NCBI RefSeq assembly: GCF_001548095.1
Contig: NZ_AP014815.1
Span: forward strand, 1,177,656 to 1,241,655
Length of the DNA: 64,000 nucleotides
Direction of reading: 5' to 3'
Source of the DNA: Geminocystis sp. NIES-3708
Lineage (GTDB): Bacteria; Cyanobacteriota; Cyanobacteriia; Cyanobacteriales; Cyanobacteriaceae
Part shown: positions 16,228-25,461 of the stretch, in pieces
How the letters are laid out: every line of letters starts with the position of its first letter
Position numbering within the stretch: the first letter of the stretch is position 1
Notes under the pieces: model-generated
What the model was told of the DNA's origin: nothing
Databases searched by the model: none
Seen by the model: only the letters and a program-made list of their open reading frames with translations
Program-made: the position numbers and the translations under genes

Positions 16228-17541
16228 ATGAATCAGTCAAAAAAACCCTCCAAAAAACTAATACCTGTATTCAAATCAGTTTTAACTACTTTAGCCACAG
16301 GAAGTTTAATTACTTTTTTTTCCCCTTCCATGATTCGAGCAGAAATGACTGATAGCCCAAAAATGGTTGTAGATGAAGTTTGGCAAATAGTTAATAGTGA
16401 ATTTGTTGATCGTGATTTCAATCAAGTGAATTGGCAAAACAAAAGAGAAGAACTTTTAAAGCAAAATTATAATAGTAAAAAACAGGCTTATCGTGCCATA
16501 AATCAAGCCTTAAAAGAATTAGGTGATCCTTATACTCGTTTTCTTCCCCCCGAACAATTTGAAGTGCTTACCAGTCAAACATCAGGAGAAGTATCAGGGG
16601 TGGGTATTCGTATTGCGATCGATCCTCGTACCCAAGATTTATATGTTGTGGATGCCATCAAAAAATCTCCTGCCGCCGAAGCTGGTTTACAAAGAGGCGA
16701 TCGCATTGTCAGAATTGATGGTAAACCAACAGCATTAATGAATTTAGAACAAGCCTCAGAAGCCTTAAAAGGAGAATTAGGTTCACAGGTAAGTATTGAA
16801 ATTTCGAGAGAAAAAAAACCAGCTTTTGAAGTTAAAATCACTCGTAGTGAAATTGAAGTTCCTTCCGTTGACTTTAGCTTGAAAAAAGAAGGAGAGTTAA
16901 ATGTTGGTTATATCAAATTAGATGAATTTAGTTCTTTGGCGGCACAACAAATGAAACAAGCCATTGATGAACTACAAAAACAGAAAGCCTCAGCCTTCGT
17001 TTTAGATTTAAGAGGCAATCCGGGTGGGTTGTTATTTGCTAGTGTTGATATTGCAAGAATGTGGATGTCTCAAGGGGAAATTGTTGACATTGTTGATCGT
17101 CGTGGCGGACATCGTACTTATCAAGCGAATAACTCTGCTATTACCGATTTACCTTTAGTCGTATTAGTTGATGGTAATTCTGCTAGTGCTAGTGAAATTT
17201 TAACAGGTGCTTTAAAAGAAAACAAAAGAGCTACTATTGTAGGTACAACAACTTTTGGAAAAGGACTCGTACAATCTGTTCATTCTTTGTCTGATGGTTC
17301 AGGATTAGCGGTGACAATCTCTCGTTATTATCCTCCTAGTGGCATGAATATCAATAAAAAAGGTATTTCACCAGACATAGTTCAAAATCTTACGAGAGAA
17401 CAAGAGTATCTTCTCAGTCAAGATCCTTCTTTATTAGCCACCAAAGCTGATCCTCAATACTCAAAAGCGATAACAGTATTAAAAACAAGAACCAATATTT
17501 CCACTGAAACTTCTTCTAATTCTACAAGTTTGTTACAATAA
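16228..17541 (+). CDS. Carboxyl-terminal processing protease (S41 family)
   Basis: A 437-residue protease with a signal peptide (to about ...SMIRAEM), a PDZ domain (~residues 115-205, SGVGIRIAID and SPAAEAGLQRGDRIVRIDG) and a catalytic core. The dyad is visible: Ser320 in NSASASEI and Lys345 in TFGKG, spaced 25 apart as in known D1 processing proteases. FVLDLRGNPGG is also characteristic. Cyanobacteria have CtpA, which matures photosystem II D1, and paralogs CtpB and CtpC; which one this is cannot be decided from sequence reading alone. Location is lumen or periplasm. Confidence 0.93.
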   Translation: MNQSKKPSKKLIPVFKSVLTTLATGSLITFFSPSMIRAEMTDSPKMVVDEVWQIVNSEFVDRDFNQVNWQNKREELLKQNYNSKKQAYRAINQALKELGDPYTRFLPPEQFEVLTSQTSGEVSGVGIRIAIDPRTQDLYVVDAIKKSPAAEAGLQRGDRIVRIDGKPTALMNLEQASEALKGELGSQVSIEISREKKPAFEVKITRSEIEVPSVDFSLKKEGELNVGYIKLDEFSSLAAQQMKQAIDELQKQKASAFVLDLRGNPGGLLFASVDIARMWMSQGEIVDIVDRRGGHRTYQANNSAITDLPLVVLVDGNSASASEILTGALKENKRATIVGTTTFGKGLVQSVHSLSDGSGLAVTISRYYPPSGMNINKKGISPDIVQNLTREQEYLLSQDPSLLATKADPQYSKAITVLKTRTNISTETSSNSTSLLQ

Positions 17542-17560
17542 GTTTTATCGCTTAATATTT

Positions 17561-17583
17561 AGGGGTTAGTGGTATCAACCCCT
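17561..17583. terminator. Bidirectional hairpin between ctp and glmU
   Basis: AGGGGTT (17561-17567) pairs with AACCCCT (17577-17583) around a 9-base loop, between two convergent genes. The downstream sequence on the plus strand is AT-rich (ATTAATTTTTA) but not a pure T-tract. A shared terminator is likely. Confidence 0.6.
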
Positions 17584-17593
17584 CGATTAATTT

Positions 17594-18946
17594 TTACTTT
17601 GATTTCATTTTCCAACCTTCTATAACTTTTTGTTTCTCTCTTGCGATCGCTAAACTATGATCAGGAACATCATGGGTAATAACGGAACCAGCCGCAACAG
17701 TAACACCCTCGCCAATAGTTACAGGGGCAACAAATACACTATTTGAACCTGTTTTTGTGCCATCGCCAATAATGGTGGGATGTTTTTTAACACCATCGTA
17801 GTTAGCAGTAATTGTACCTGCACCTACATTAACTTTATTGCCTAAAGTCGCATCTCCTAAATAGGATAAATGAGCAACGTTAGTATTATTTCCGATGATA
17901 GTCTTTTTAATTTCAACAAAGTTACCTACTCGGCAATTTTCCCCTAATTGAACACTTCCCCGTAGATGTGCATAAGGACCAATTCTAGTATTAGATGAGA
18001 CTCTACTATCAGAAATAACGGAATATAAAACGCAGATATTCTCTTCTAGTTCACTATTTTCGATTAGGCAACCTGGACCTATTTTACAACCATCACCAAT
18101 AATCGTATTTCCTCGAAGATGAGTTTGAGGTTCGATAGTCACATCTGTTCCTAATTCGACTGTTTCATCAATAGTAATGCTATCTGGATCAATCATCGTG
18201 ACACCAGCCATCATCCATGCTTCTTTTATTCTAGCTTGTAAAATATCGTAAGCTACAGCTAATTGACGGCGATCGTTAATACCACTAATTTCTAAATGAT
18301 CATCTACATCTAAAGCCATAACGGGATTAAGATAATCTACAACTTCCGTTAGATAGTATTCTTGTTGATCATTGTTGGTGCTTAATTTCGGTAAAACTTC
18401 CCTTAATTTTTGCCAATTAAAACAATAAACTCCAGCATTAATACGCTTATTTTGTTTCTGTGCCGTATTACAATCTCGATCTTCAACAATTTGAGTAACT
18501 AGATTATTCTGATCACAAAAAACCCTACCATAACCTGTTGGATTAGGTAAATTAGCAGTTAAAAGAGTGGCGGCATTACCATTTTCTTGATGAGTTTTGA
18601 CTAACTTTTCGACTGTTTCAGGGCGTAATAAAGGTACATCACCGTTTAAAACAATTAAATCCCCGATAAAGTCTTCTAAATGGGGAACTAACTGCATAAT
18701 AGCGTGACCTGTACCTAATTGTTCCTTTTGTTGGACAAATTCTACCCTTTGAAGATGATTAAGGGCGTTTTCAATTTTGTCACCTTCATAACCAATAATA
18801 ACTAATTGGCGATCAGGACTTACAAGGTTACAACTATCTATAGCTCTTTCTACAAGACTTTTACTTCCTAATGGGTGTAAAACTTTAGGAAGTTTCGATT
18901 TCATTCGAGTTCCTTTTCCGGCGGCAAGAATTGCGACTGCTAACAT
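17594..18946 (-). CDS. glmU: Bifunctional UDP-GlcNAc pyrophosphorylase / GlcN-1-P acetyltransferase GlmU
   Basis: A 450-residue enzyme of cell-wall precursor synthesis. It acetylates glucosamine-1-phosphate and then forms UDP-GlcNAc. The N-terminal nucleotidyltransferase carries [26 protein letters not shown] and [10 protein letters not shown]. The C-terminal left-handed beta-helix shows hexapeptide repeats and [20 protein letters not shown], then [18 protein letters not shown]. The length matches the family (~450). It converges on the Ctp protease gene with a shared hairpin. It is a single gene with no operon partner here. Confidence 0.97.
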   Translation of the reverse strand: MLAVAILAAGKGTRMKSKLPKVLHPLGSKSLVERAIDSCNLVSPDRQLVIIGYEGDKIENALNHLQRVEFVQQKEQLGTGHAIMQLVPHLEDFIGDLIVLNGDVPLLRPETVEKLVKTHQENGNAATLLTANLPNPTGYGRVFCDQNNLVTQIVEDRDCNTAQKQNKRINAGVYCFNWQKLREVLPKLSTNNDQQEYYLTEVVDYLNPVMALDVDDHLEISGINDRRQLAVAYDILQARIKEAWMMAGVTMIDPDSITIDETVELGTDVTIEPQTHLRGNTIIGDGCKIGPGCLIENSELEENICVLYSVISDSRVSSNTRIGPYAHLRGSVQLGENCRVGNFVEIKKTIIGNNTNVAHLSYLGDATLGNKVNVGAGTITANYDGVKKHPTIIGDGTKTGSNSVFVAPVTIGEGVTVAAGSVITHDVPDHSLAIAREKQKVIEGWKMKSK

Positions 18947-19295
18947 GAGATCATCTTATTTTCGTTCGCCTATGAGTATATCTTAACAATTAACAATTAA
19001 CAATAACAAAGGTGAAGGGCAATGGTTTTAAGTAAGTAAGCTAGATTAATTGTGTATTTTACTTTTCTCAAGTCTATAGTAACAATTAGTTTAAAGCCCT
19101 TGCCGATGAGATTTAATTAATTTTGCCTTCGTATTTTTTGCTTTTCAGATAAGATATATTTCCTAGATTTTAGTATTATAAAACTGAATAAAAAAAACTC
19201 GATTTTTGATACCTTTTTTTGTTACTATTTCTAAGTCCTTGATTATAAAAGGCGAAAAATTTTCCCACGCAGATCTTAATGATTAATTATTAATT
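18947..19295. other. Intergenic region between divergent glmU and gatD-like genes
   Basis: These 349 bp hold promoters for two divergent genes but no clear -35/-10 pair. The only structured element is a three-copy heptamer tandem repeat at 18983-19003. No gene is evident. Confidence 0.5.
18983..19003. repeat. Heptamer tandem repeat (TTAACAA)x3
   Basis: Three perfect copies of TTAACAA occur in tandem, followed by a partial copy. This resembles the short tandemly repeated repetitive (STRR) heptamers known in cyanobacteria. The same register recurs at 50844-50871. Confidence 0.7.
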
Positions 19296-20069
19296 ATGCA
19301 CCTAACGATTGGTTGGCTTTATCCTAAATTAATGAGTACCTATGGTGATCGGGGTAATGTTATCTGTTTAGAAAGAAGATGTCAATGGCGTAACTTAGAT
19401 GTATCAGTTTTACCATTAGATCAAAATACTGATGTAAAAACTTTTCAAGAATTTGATTTGATTGTCGGTGGTGGAGCACAAGATAGACAACAAGAAATTG
19501 TCATGCGAGATTTACAAGGGAAAAAAGCCGAGATTATGAAAGAAAAAATCAATCAAGGTATTCCGGGAGTTTTTACCTGTGGTTCTCCACAACTACTAGG
19601 GAAATATTATGAACCAGCCATGGGACAAAAAATTGAGGGTTTAGGTATTTTGGATTTAGTAACGAAGCATCCAGGGCAAAATGTACCTCGTTGTATAGGA
19701 AATGTTGCTTTTGATATAGTTCCTTCTATCCTTGCCAATGATTTAGAAGAAATGTTCGGAGAATCACCTACGGTTGTTGGTTTTGAAAATCACGGTGGTA
19801 GAACTTATTTAGGAGATGTATCTCCTTTAGGCAAAGTAGTTAAAGGTTATGGTAACAATGGTGAAGACGGTTTTGAAGGTGCTTTTTATCAAAATGCGGT
19901 CGCAACTTATGCCCATGGTCCTCTTTTACCCAAAAATCCATTTCTAGCTGATTGGTTAATTATCAAAGCCATTGAACAAAAATATCATCAAAAAATTACA
20001 TTAATACCTTTAGATGATACTTTAGCTAATAAAGGACGTAAAGCCATGTTAAAAAAGATTTTAGCTTAG
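19296..20069 (+). CDS. GatD-like glutamine amidotransferase (lipid II isoglutaminyl synthase subunit type)
   Basis: A 257-residue class I glutamine amidotransferase of the CobB/CobQ-like type. It has the GatD N-terminus LYPKLMSTYGDRGN, the nucleophile Cys95 in VFTCGSPQLLGKYY and the His in TYAHGPLLPKNP. Family knowledge: GatD supplies ammonia to MurT, which amidates the D-Glu of peptidoglycan stem peptides. MurT is usually adjacent, but neither neighbour here is a Mur ligase (glmU upstream, pheT downstream). MurT may be elsewhere. The assignment to GatD is good; partner and substrate are inferred. Confidence 0.85.
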   Translation: MHLTIGWLYPKLMSTYGDRGNVICLERRCQWRNLDVSVLPLDQNTDVKTFQEFDLIVGGGAQDRQQEIVMRDLQGKKAEIMKEKINQGIPGVFTCGSPQLLGKYYEPAMGQKIEGLGILDLVTKHPGQNVPRCIGNVAFDIVPSILANDLEEMFGESPTVVGFENHGGRTYLGDVSPLGKVVKGYGNNGEDGFEGAFYQNAVATYAHGPLLPKNPFLADWLIIKAIEQKYHQKITLIPLDDTLANKGRKAMLKKILA

Positions 20070-20081
20070 GGAATATCTTAG

Positions 20082-20101
20082 GGTGGGTTGTTTATCCCAC
20101 C
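20082..20101. terminator. Hairpin between convergent gatD-like gene and pheT
   Basis: GGTGGG (20082-20087) pairs with CCCACC (20096-20101) around an 8-base loop, between two convergent stop codons 40 bp apart. There is no strong T-tract. A shared terminator or a small cyanobacterial intergenic repeat is possible. Confidence 0.5.
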
Positions 20102-20109
20102 AACATTAA

Positions 20110-22542
20110 TTAACTACGTAATTCCACCGCAAACTGCTTAGTTAAGGTTTCCCGAACTTTGTTATGAATAGGATCAACGTCACTGTCTTTTAATGTACCC
20201 TCAGGTGATCTATAAACTAAACTAAAAGCTAAACTGCGCTTACCTATTTCCACATTATCCCCTTTATACTCATCAAATAATTTAACATCCACTAAGGTTT
20301 TACCACCTGCTTTACGTATAGCATTGGTAATTTCCGCTACTGTTAAATTGGTATCAGCAAAGAAAGCTAAATCACGCTCAACACTAGGATAAGTAGAATA
20401 AGCCTTAAAAGTCGGAGTTTTTAGATATTTTTGGTCTAAATAAGCAATTAATGGCTCTAATTTTAATTCAAACACATAGACACTATCAGAAAAATCTTTC
20501 TGTTGACATAATTGAGGATGAAGTTGTCCGAAAATGCCTATTCTAATCTTATTTAACCATAAACTAGCTGTACGACCCGGATGTAAACGATTATCTTCTG
20601 AATAGGGTTGATAACTAATCGGAGCTTTTAAGCTATTAAATAAACTCTCTAAAATACCTTTAGCTTGATACCATGTCATTGGTTGAGGTTTTCCGCTTTT
20701 TGTCCAGATACCATCGGCATATAAATCACCTCCTACAATACCTGCTAAAGCGTCACCTTCTCTCATTTCTTCACCTTCTAGCCAAAAAACTCGTCCAATT
20801 TCATAGCCTTTTAAATACCCGTTTCCTTGGGCTTTATTATATTCAAAAGCATTGATTAAACCATCAATTAGGTTACTACGAAGAGCGGAATATTCCGAGA
20901 AGAGGGGATTAGCTATTTTAATTTGAGCTTTTTCGGGGGAGACAAGGGAATACTGCACTAATTCTGTTAACCCTAAACTCTGTAAACTTGCTCTAATTCG
21001 TCGTTGAATTTGTACCTCAGGGGATAAATAACCTACTTGAGATTGAGTAGGTAAAGTGTCTATAAAACGATCATAACCGTAAAGTCTTGCCACTTCCTCA
21101 ATTAAGTCTATTTCTCTTTCCAAATCACGGTAACGGTAAGAAGGCACAGTGACAAACCAAACTAACGGGGATTGGGTTTTAACTTCTAATTGGCAACCTA
21201 AATCCTCTAAAATTCTGACTACATCCTCTGGGGAAACATTATCTATATTATTGCCTTCTTTAACTTTACCTAAGACTTGATGAATTCGCTCTAATCTCAA
21301 CTCAATAGTATTTGTTAATTTTTCAAGGCGATTATCGGCGATGCTTTGACTGCTAATATCACCACCAGCTAACTCTTGGATTAAAATAACAGCACGATTC
21401 AAAGCTTTTTCCAACTCTACCTGATTAACTCCTCTTTCATAACGAGTAGAGGCTTCCGTGCGAATACCTTGACTTTTAGCACTTCTACGAATAGGCACAG
21501 GCTCAAATAACGCCGCTTCAAGTAAAATATTATGGGTATTGTTATCAACTTCGCTATCTTCACCTCCCATGACACCAGCTAAAGCAACGGGTTGATTGTT
21601 ACCAGTGATAAGTAAATTTTGCTCTTTTAAGTTTCGTTTTTGCCCATCTAAAGTAGTAATCGTTTCATTTTCGGTAGCAAAACGCACTCCGATATTTAAA
21701 TCTTGACTATTTGCAATCTTTTGAAGTTTTTCTCTATCAAAAGCGTGTAAAGGTTGTCCCCATTCTAATAAAATATAATTAGTTATATCAACAACATTAT
21801 TAATGGGGCGTACTCCTGCCGATTCTAAACGCCATTGCAACCATTGAGGAGAAGGTGTGATATTCACATTTTCAATAATTGTACCAATATAAGCGGAACA
21901 AGCAGAAGTTTCTTGAATATCAATTTTTAAAGTGGAAGTATCTTTCAGGTTAAGACTGCTTTCAATTTGAGGGAGTTTTAATGTGCCACCAGTCAAGGCA
22001 GCAACTTCTCTGGCAACTCCTACCATACTCAAAGCATCAGCACGGTTGGCAGTAGCGGTGACGTCTAAAATAACGTCATCTAAGCCTAAAATTGGGCGAA
22101 TATCTTGCCCTACTCGCAATTCTCCTTCTAAGATTTTAATTCCTTCGCTTTCTTTCGCCAAACCTAACTCTGCTAAAGAGCATATCATCCCTTTACTATC
22201 AACCCCTCTTAACTTAGTAGGCTTTAGTTTTAAGTCAACTTTTGGTAAATAACTGCCTAAAGTTGCCACAGGCACAAAAATATCTTTTTTAACATTAGGT
22301 GCGCCACAAACGATTTGAGAGAGACTTTCTCCACCAATATCCACTTGACAGACACTTAGTTTATCAGCATTGGGGTGGCGATCACATTCTACAACTTTAC
22401 CAACAACGACACCATCCGCCCAACTTCTCCTGTCTTCTATATCTTCTACTTCAAAACCAGCGATAGTGAGAGTTTTCGCTAATTCTTCAGGAGTAATGCT
22501 AATGTTAACTAATTCTTTTAACCAATTGAAAGAGATACGCAT
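20110..22542 (-). CDS. pheT: Phenylalanyl-tRNA synthetase beta subunit
   Basis: A full-length 810-residue beta subunit of PheRS, which charges tRNA-Phe together with PheS. Domains in order: N-terminal EMAP-like tRNA-binding fold (~40-150, [20 protein letters not shown]), B3/B4 editing region (~215-390), B5 (~410-490), the catalytic-like core with [20 protein letters not shown], and the C-terminal ferredoxin-like anticodon-binding domain ([17 protein letters not shown] to the end). pheS is not in this window, which is common in cyanobacteria. Start [12 protein letters not shown] is typical. Confidence 0.97.
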   Translation of the reverse strand: MRISFNWLKELVNISITPEELAKTLTIAGFEVEDIEDRRSWADGVVVGKVVECDRHPNADKLSVCQVDIGGESLSQIVCGAPNVKKDIFVPVATLGSYLPKVDLKLKPTKLRGVDSKGMICSLAELGLAKESEGIKILEGELRVGQDIRPILGLDDVILDVTATANRADALSMVGVAREVAALTGGTLKLPQIESSLNLKDTSTLKIDIQETSACSAYIGTIIENVNITPSPQWLQWRLESAGVRPINNVVDITNYILLEWGQPLHAFDREKLQKIANSQDLNIGVRFATENETITTLDGQKRNLKEQNLLITGNNQPVALAGVMGGEDSEVDNNTHNILLEAALFEPVPIRRSAKSQGIRTEASTRYERGVNQVELEKALNRAVILIQELAGGDISSQSIADNRLEKLTNTIELRLERIHQVLGKVKEGNNIDNVSPEDVVRILEDLGCQLEVKTQSPLVWFVTVPSYRYRDLEREIDLIEEVARLYGYDRFIDTLPTQSQVGYLSPEVQIQRRIRASLQSLGLTELVQYSLVSPEKAQIKIANPLFSEYSALRSNLIDGLINAFEYNKAQGNGYLKGYEIGRVFWLEGEEMREGDALAGIVGGDLYADGIWTKSGKPQPMTWYQAKGILESLFNSLKAPISYQPYSEDNRLHPGRTASLWLNKIRIGIFGQLHPQLCQQKDFSDSVYVFELKLEPLIAYLDQKYLKTPTFKAYSTYPSVERDLAFFADTNLTVAEITNAIRKAGGKTLVDVKLFDEYKGDNVEIGKRSLAFSLVYRSPEGTLKDSDVDPIHNKVRETLTKQFAVELRS

Positions 22543-22660
22543 TTTAAAATATCAAATTATTGTAAATAAGCTGATCTCCTATTATCAACTAACTTCCGTC
22601 ATCAGTAAACCAATAATCAATATCTGAATCAAGTCATTGCAAAAAATTGAAGCAAAATAC

Positions 22661-22689
22661 TTGCTTAATTATCAAAAATCAGTTACAAT
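22661..22689 (+). promoter_or_regulatory. Candidate tRNA-Arg promoter
   Basis: TTGCTT (22661-22666) and TACAAT (22684-22689) are separated by 17 bases. Transcription would start near 22696, about 16 bases before the tRNA. The -10 is good and the -35 moderate. Confidence 0.5.
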
Positions 22690-22711
22690 GTTTAATCGTG
22701 TTTTAATTATT

Positions 22712-22785
22712 GGGTGCGTAGCTCAGATGGATAGAGCAACTGCCTTCTAAGCAGTCGGCCACAGGTTCGAGTCCTGTCGCACCCG
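22712..22785 (+). tRNA. tRNA-Arg (anticodon UCU)
   Basis: A 74-nt cloverleaf. The acceptor stem GGGTGCG pairs with CGCACCC, with a G discriminator. The D-arm is GCTC/GAGC. The anticodon stem ACTGC/GCAGT holds the loop CTTCTAA, giving anticodon TCT, which reads AGA/AGG. The T-arm is ACAGG-TTCGAGT-CCTGT. The CCA end is not encoded. The stop codon of the convergent JAMM gene begins 3 bp after the tRNA, leaving no room for a separate terminator. Confidence 0.97.
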
Positions 22786-22787
22786 TC

Positions 22788-23261
22788 TTAATATAAATAG
22801 TCTTGAAAATTTATTAGTTCTTTGATGAATTTCTGATTACGATCTAAAATCCAACTAAATAAATCTTTACTCTTACCTTGTATTACTGACACAATGACAT
22901 AAGAGTATATATCCCACGCAATCGCTTCATCAAAAATTGAGGGAGTTGCATTAGAATCAGGATGAGAATGATAAATTCCAATAATATTGAGATTATCTTG
23001 ACGGGCTTGTTTTTGTATCTGAATAAAAGTAATAGGATTAATAGCAAAACTATCTTTTAAACTACTATTTAACCTAGCATTTAATGATGTAAATAAATGC
23101 TTTTGATTATCCCAATCATTAATAGTTGGTAAAACTTTAATAACAGTTTTTTCTTTATTTTTGATATTTCCTAGGAGTAAACCACAACACTCATGTGGAT
23201 AACATTCAACTCCGTGTTGTTGAATAATTTTTATATTTTTTTGACTAATATTAATTGTCAA
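22788..23261 (-). CDS. JAMM/MPN metalloprotease (Mov34/M67 family)
   Basis: A 157-residue protein with the full JAMM zinc site: Glu24 in PHECCG, then HSHP (His98, His100) with Ser108 and Asp111 in the HxH-(7)-Sxx-D spacing. Prokaryotic relatives remove C-terminal residues from ubiquitin-like sulfur carriers such as ThiS/MoaD types or act as general isopeptidases. No ubiquitin-like or E1-like partner is adjacent. The gene converges with tRNA-Arg and lies downstream of cpcA in the same direction, 181 bp away. Catalytic competence is likely; the substrate is unknown. Confidence 0.88.
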   Translation of the reverse strand: MTINISQKNIKIIQQHGVECYPHECCGLLLGNIKNKEKTVIKVLPTINDWDNQKHLFTSLNARLNSSLKDSFAINPITFIQIQKQARQDNLNIIGIYHSHPDSNATPSIFDEAIAWDIYSYVIVSVIQGKSKDLFSWILDRNQKFIKELINFQDYLY

Positions 23262-23364
23262 TTTTTAATCCCTAATTCCAAAAACAACATTGCCCGAAAA
23301 AACAAACAAATACATTTATTAATTTGTATTCGCTAATTTTCTCAGGCAACGAGCATTATTTCAA

Positions 23365-23387
23365 CCTTGTTTTACAAGGATTTTTTT
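23365..23387. terminator. Hairpin downstream of cpcA
   Basis: CCTTGT (23365-23370) pairs with ACAAGG (23374-23379) around TTT, followed by A and seven T on the plus strand. The T-run favours termination of rightward transcription, for example from tRNA-Arg readthrough. On the minus strand the hairpin follows cpcA but is preceded by A7 and trailed only by TTGAAATAAT. It may work in either direction. Confidence 0.45.
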
Positions 23388-23442
23388 GATGACAAAAGCC
23401 TAATTAAGCCTTTGAGAATCATTCTGAAGTAGAAAAAGGAGA

Positions 23443-23934
23443 CTAGCTAAGAGCGTTGATAGCGTAGTCAATGTAAGAATTAGCTTCAACAGCAGAGTCA
23501 CCACTTAAACCATGGTTAGCTTTGATGTATTTTAAAGCTTCAACATACCAGCTAGGAGACAAGTCAAAAGTACGGTTGATTTCATCAATACCAGCAATTA
23601 AGTACTCATCCATAGGACCTGTACCACCAGCTACTAAACAGTATGTTACCATACGGAGGTAGTAACCAATGTCACGAGAACATTTTGCTTTACCTTCAGC
23701 AGTAGAAGCGAAGTTAGCACCGGGGGTGGTGGTGGTGTAAGGGAATTTGCTGTAAACAGCATTAGCTGCACCATCAACTAAACGTTGTGCATTATCGGTT
23801 AAAGATTTAGCGGCTTGTAAACCAGCAGTTGCTTGACGGAAACGACCGAAAGCAATTTGAAGTTCGGTGCTGCTTAAAAAGCGTCCTTGAGAATCTGCTG
23901 CGGATACTGCTTCAGTTAAAGGGGTTTTCGACAT
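23443..23934 (-). CDS. cpcA: C-phycocyanin alpha subunit
   Basis: A 163-residue phycobiliprotein of the phycobilisome rods. The bilin-binding Cys85 (Cys84 in usual numbering; there is one extra N-terminal residue) is in [18 protein letters not shown]-terminus [20 protein letters not shown] and C-terminus [11 protein letters not shown] are typical. It pairs with cpcB, 72 bp upstream, in a dicistronic operon, with AGGAG ~11 bases before the ATG. The rod-linker genes (cpcC, cpcD) that often follow are absent here; next is a JAMM protease. Confidence 0.98.
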   Translation of the reverse strand: MSKTPLTEAVSAADSQGRFLSSTELQIAFGRFRQATAGLQAAKSLTDNAQRLVDGAANAVYSKFPYTTTTPGANFASTAEGKAKCSRDIGYYLRMVTYCLVAGGTGPMDEYLIAGIDEINRTFDLSPSWYVEALKYIKANHGLSGDSAVEANSYIDYAINALS

Positions 23935-24006
23935 TTGATTTATTTCTCCTAAATTATGTTTTTCGTTACAAAAATGAAATTTAACTTGGTTGGTATATAT
24001 TTATAC

Positions 24007-24525
24007 CTACGCAACTGCAGCAGCAGCACGATCAAAGTAAGTAGCAACTTCAGCCATTAAAGCACTACAATCACCAAGGGTAATATTGTTGGTATCATTA
24101 GCGATCGCAATAGCTGCATCTTTCATTTTTTGTACGCCAACAGCTACAGAAGAACCAGGAGTACCTAAAGCTAAATAGGTTTCACGAAGTCCATTTAAAC
24201 AACGATCTTCTAATACGGAAGCATCACCTGCGAAGATTGCATAGGTAACGTAACGTAAGATGATTTCCATGTCACGAAGACAAGCTGCCATACGACGGCT
24301 AGTATAAGCATTTCCGCCAGGAGCGATTAATTGAGGTTGCTCAGCAAATAAAGAACGAGCAGCGTTGGTAACAATAGCAGAAGCGTTACTGGTGATACGG
24401 TTAACGGTATCAATACGTTTGTTGCTGTCACTTACCATTTGGCTTAAAGCGTCGATTTGGCTAGAGCTTAAGAACTCACCACGAGCGTCAGCTTGAGAAA
24501 CAACCCTTGTGAATGCGTCGTACAT
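24007..24525 (-). CDS. cpcB: C-phycocyanin beta subunit
   Basis: A 172-residue beta subunit, the first gene of cpcBA. It has both bilin-attachment cysteines, Cys82 ([18 protein letters not shown]) and Cys153 ([18 protein letters not shown]), and the Asn72 that is normally methylated (PGGNAY). It assembles with CpcA into hexameric discs of phycobilisome rods that harvest orange-red light. TTAGGAGAT lies upstream of the ATG. A ~470-bp leader region upstream is consistent with a strongly regulated light-harvesting operon. Confidence 0.98.
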   Translation of the reverse strand: MYDAFTRVVSQADARGEFLSSSQIDALSQMVSDSNKRIDTVNRITSNASAIVTNAARSLFAEQPQLIAPGGNAYTSRRMAACLRDMEIILRYVTYAIFAGDASVLEDRCLNGLRETYLALGTPGSSVAVGVQKMKDAAIAIANDTNNITLGDCSALMAEVATYFDRAAAAVA

Positions 24526-24994
24526 TTTAAGTTAATCTCCTAATAGAATTAGTTTGTTTTGTTTGTTTTTTTATTAAATTTTAGTTCAACAGAAAGTTAA
24601 ACCGAGTGGGATTTAATTCCCGAAAATTAGTTTCTCTTATTATGTGCTTAAGTACAAGTTATTGTTAAGCATTTGTAAAGAAACTTAATCTTTTGACAAC
24701 TTCTTTTTTCAAAAAATTTGTCTTGGAAAAGTCGTTTAACCTTTCATATAAGTTTATAACTTTTATCTGCGCATTTGTTTATTACGTCTTGTTAATTTTT
24801 CTGGAATAGTTGTTTATATTTCTTTATATTCTCTGAAAAGTCTACTAATGAATTGTTTCAGAAAAAAAGATACAAGAGTCGTGAAGAGAAATACTCTTAA
24901 AACCAGTACAAAAAATTGACCACATAAAAACCATTGATGGTAGGAAGGTGGCTGATGTCCTTCCTAAATTTGAGGAGGGTATTGAAAATTAGAG
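24526..24994 (-). promoter_or_regulatory. Upstream region of cpcBA
   Basis: These 469 bp lie between cpcB and the hli gene (same strand). On the minus strand a TTTACA (24679-24674) and a weak TGTACT (24656-24651) are spaced by 17 bases and could form a promoter, giving a ~120-nt leader. No gene is visible. The hli transcript must end in the same region, but no clear terminator was found. Confidence 0.35.
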
Positions 24995-25210
24995 TTATAG
25001 ATTTGTTAACCAACTGATTAAACCTTGCCCCGTCAAAGCTTCAAAACTTAAAAGAGAGATAAAACCAATCATCGCTAAACGACCATTTAATTTTTCTGCA
25101 TATCTATTGAAACCGAATTGTTGAGTCGAATCAACATACATTTTTGGTTCGATGGCGTAATTATTTAAACGTCCTTGTTCTTCTATTACGAAACTGTTTC
25201 TTGTTTGCAT
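24995..25210 (-). CDS. High-light-inducible protein (Hli/Scp)
   Basis: A 71-residue one-helix chlorophyll-binding protein. The motif is FNRYAEKLNGRLAMIGF, with the E-x-x-NGR-x-AM-x-G signature whose Glu, Asn and Arg bind chlorophyll and stabilise helix pairing, followed by a hydrophobic helix. Such proteins protect and aid assembly of photosystem II and chlorophyll synthase under light stress in thylakoids. It lies upstream of cpcBA in the same direction. No Shine-Dalgarno is visible before the ATG. Confidence 0.93.
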   Translation of the reverse strand: MQTRNSFVIEEQGRLNNYAIEPKMYVDSTQQFGFNRYAEKLNGRLAMIGFISLLSFEALTGQGLISWLTNL

Positions 25211-25461
25211 GATGAATATATTTTTTATGATTGCTTATGTTAAAAATTATAACGTTTTATTAAGATTATTAACAAGATATTGATTTTTTTAATGTTTTAT
25301 GGTAACAGAAGGCGTTGAGTAAAATAAATCTTGTCCCTTTAATTCTGAAAGTTTGGGCTGAGTTGAATTTTTTGATGTAAGTCTTGATAAAATTTTTACA
25401 CTTTATGAGAAATTCGATTGTTATAATTACTCGTTGCTAATTATATTAATTACTAATTTTT

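Noticed and set aside
24608-24621. Short inverted repeat GGGATTTAATTCCC upstream of cpcB
   Set aside because: Only four pairs form before a mismatch, so it is too weak to call an operator or hairpin.
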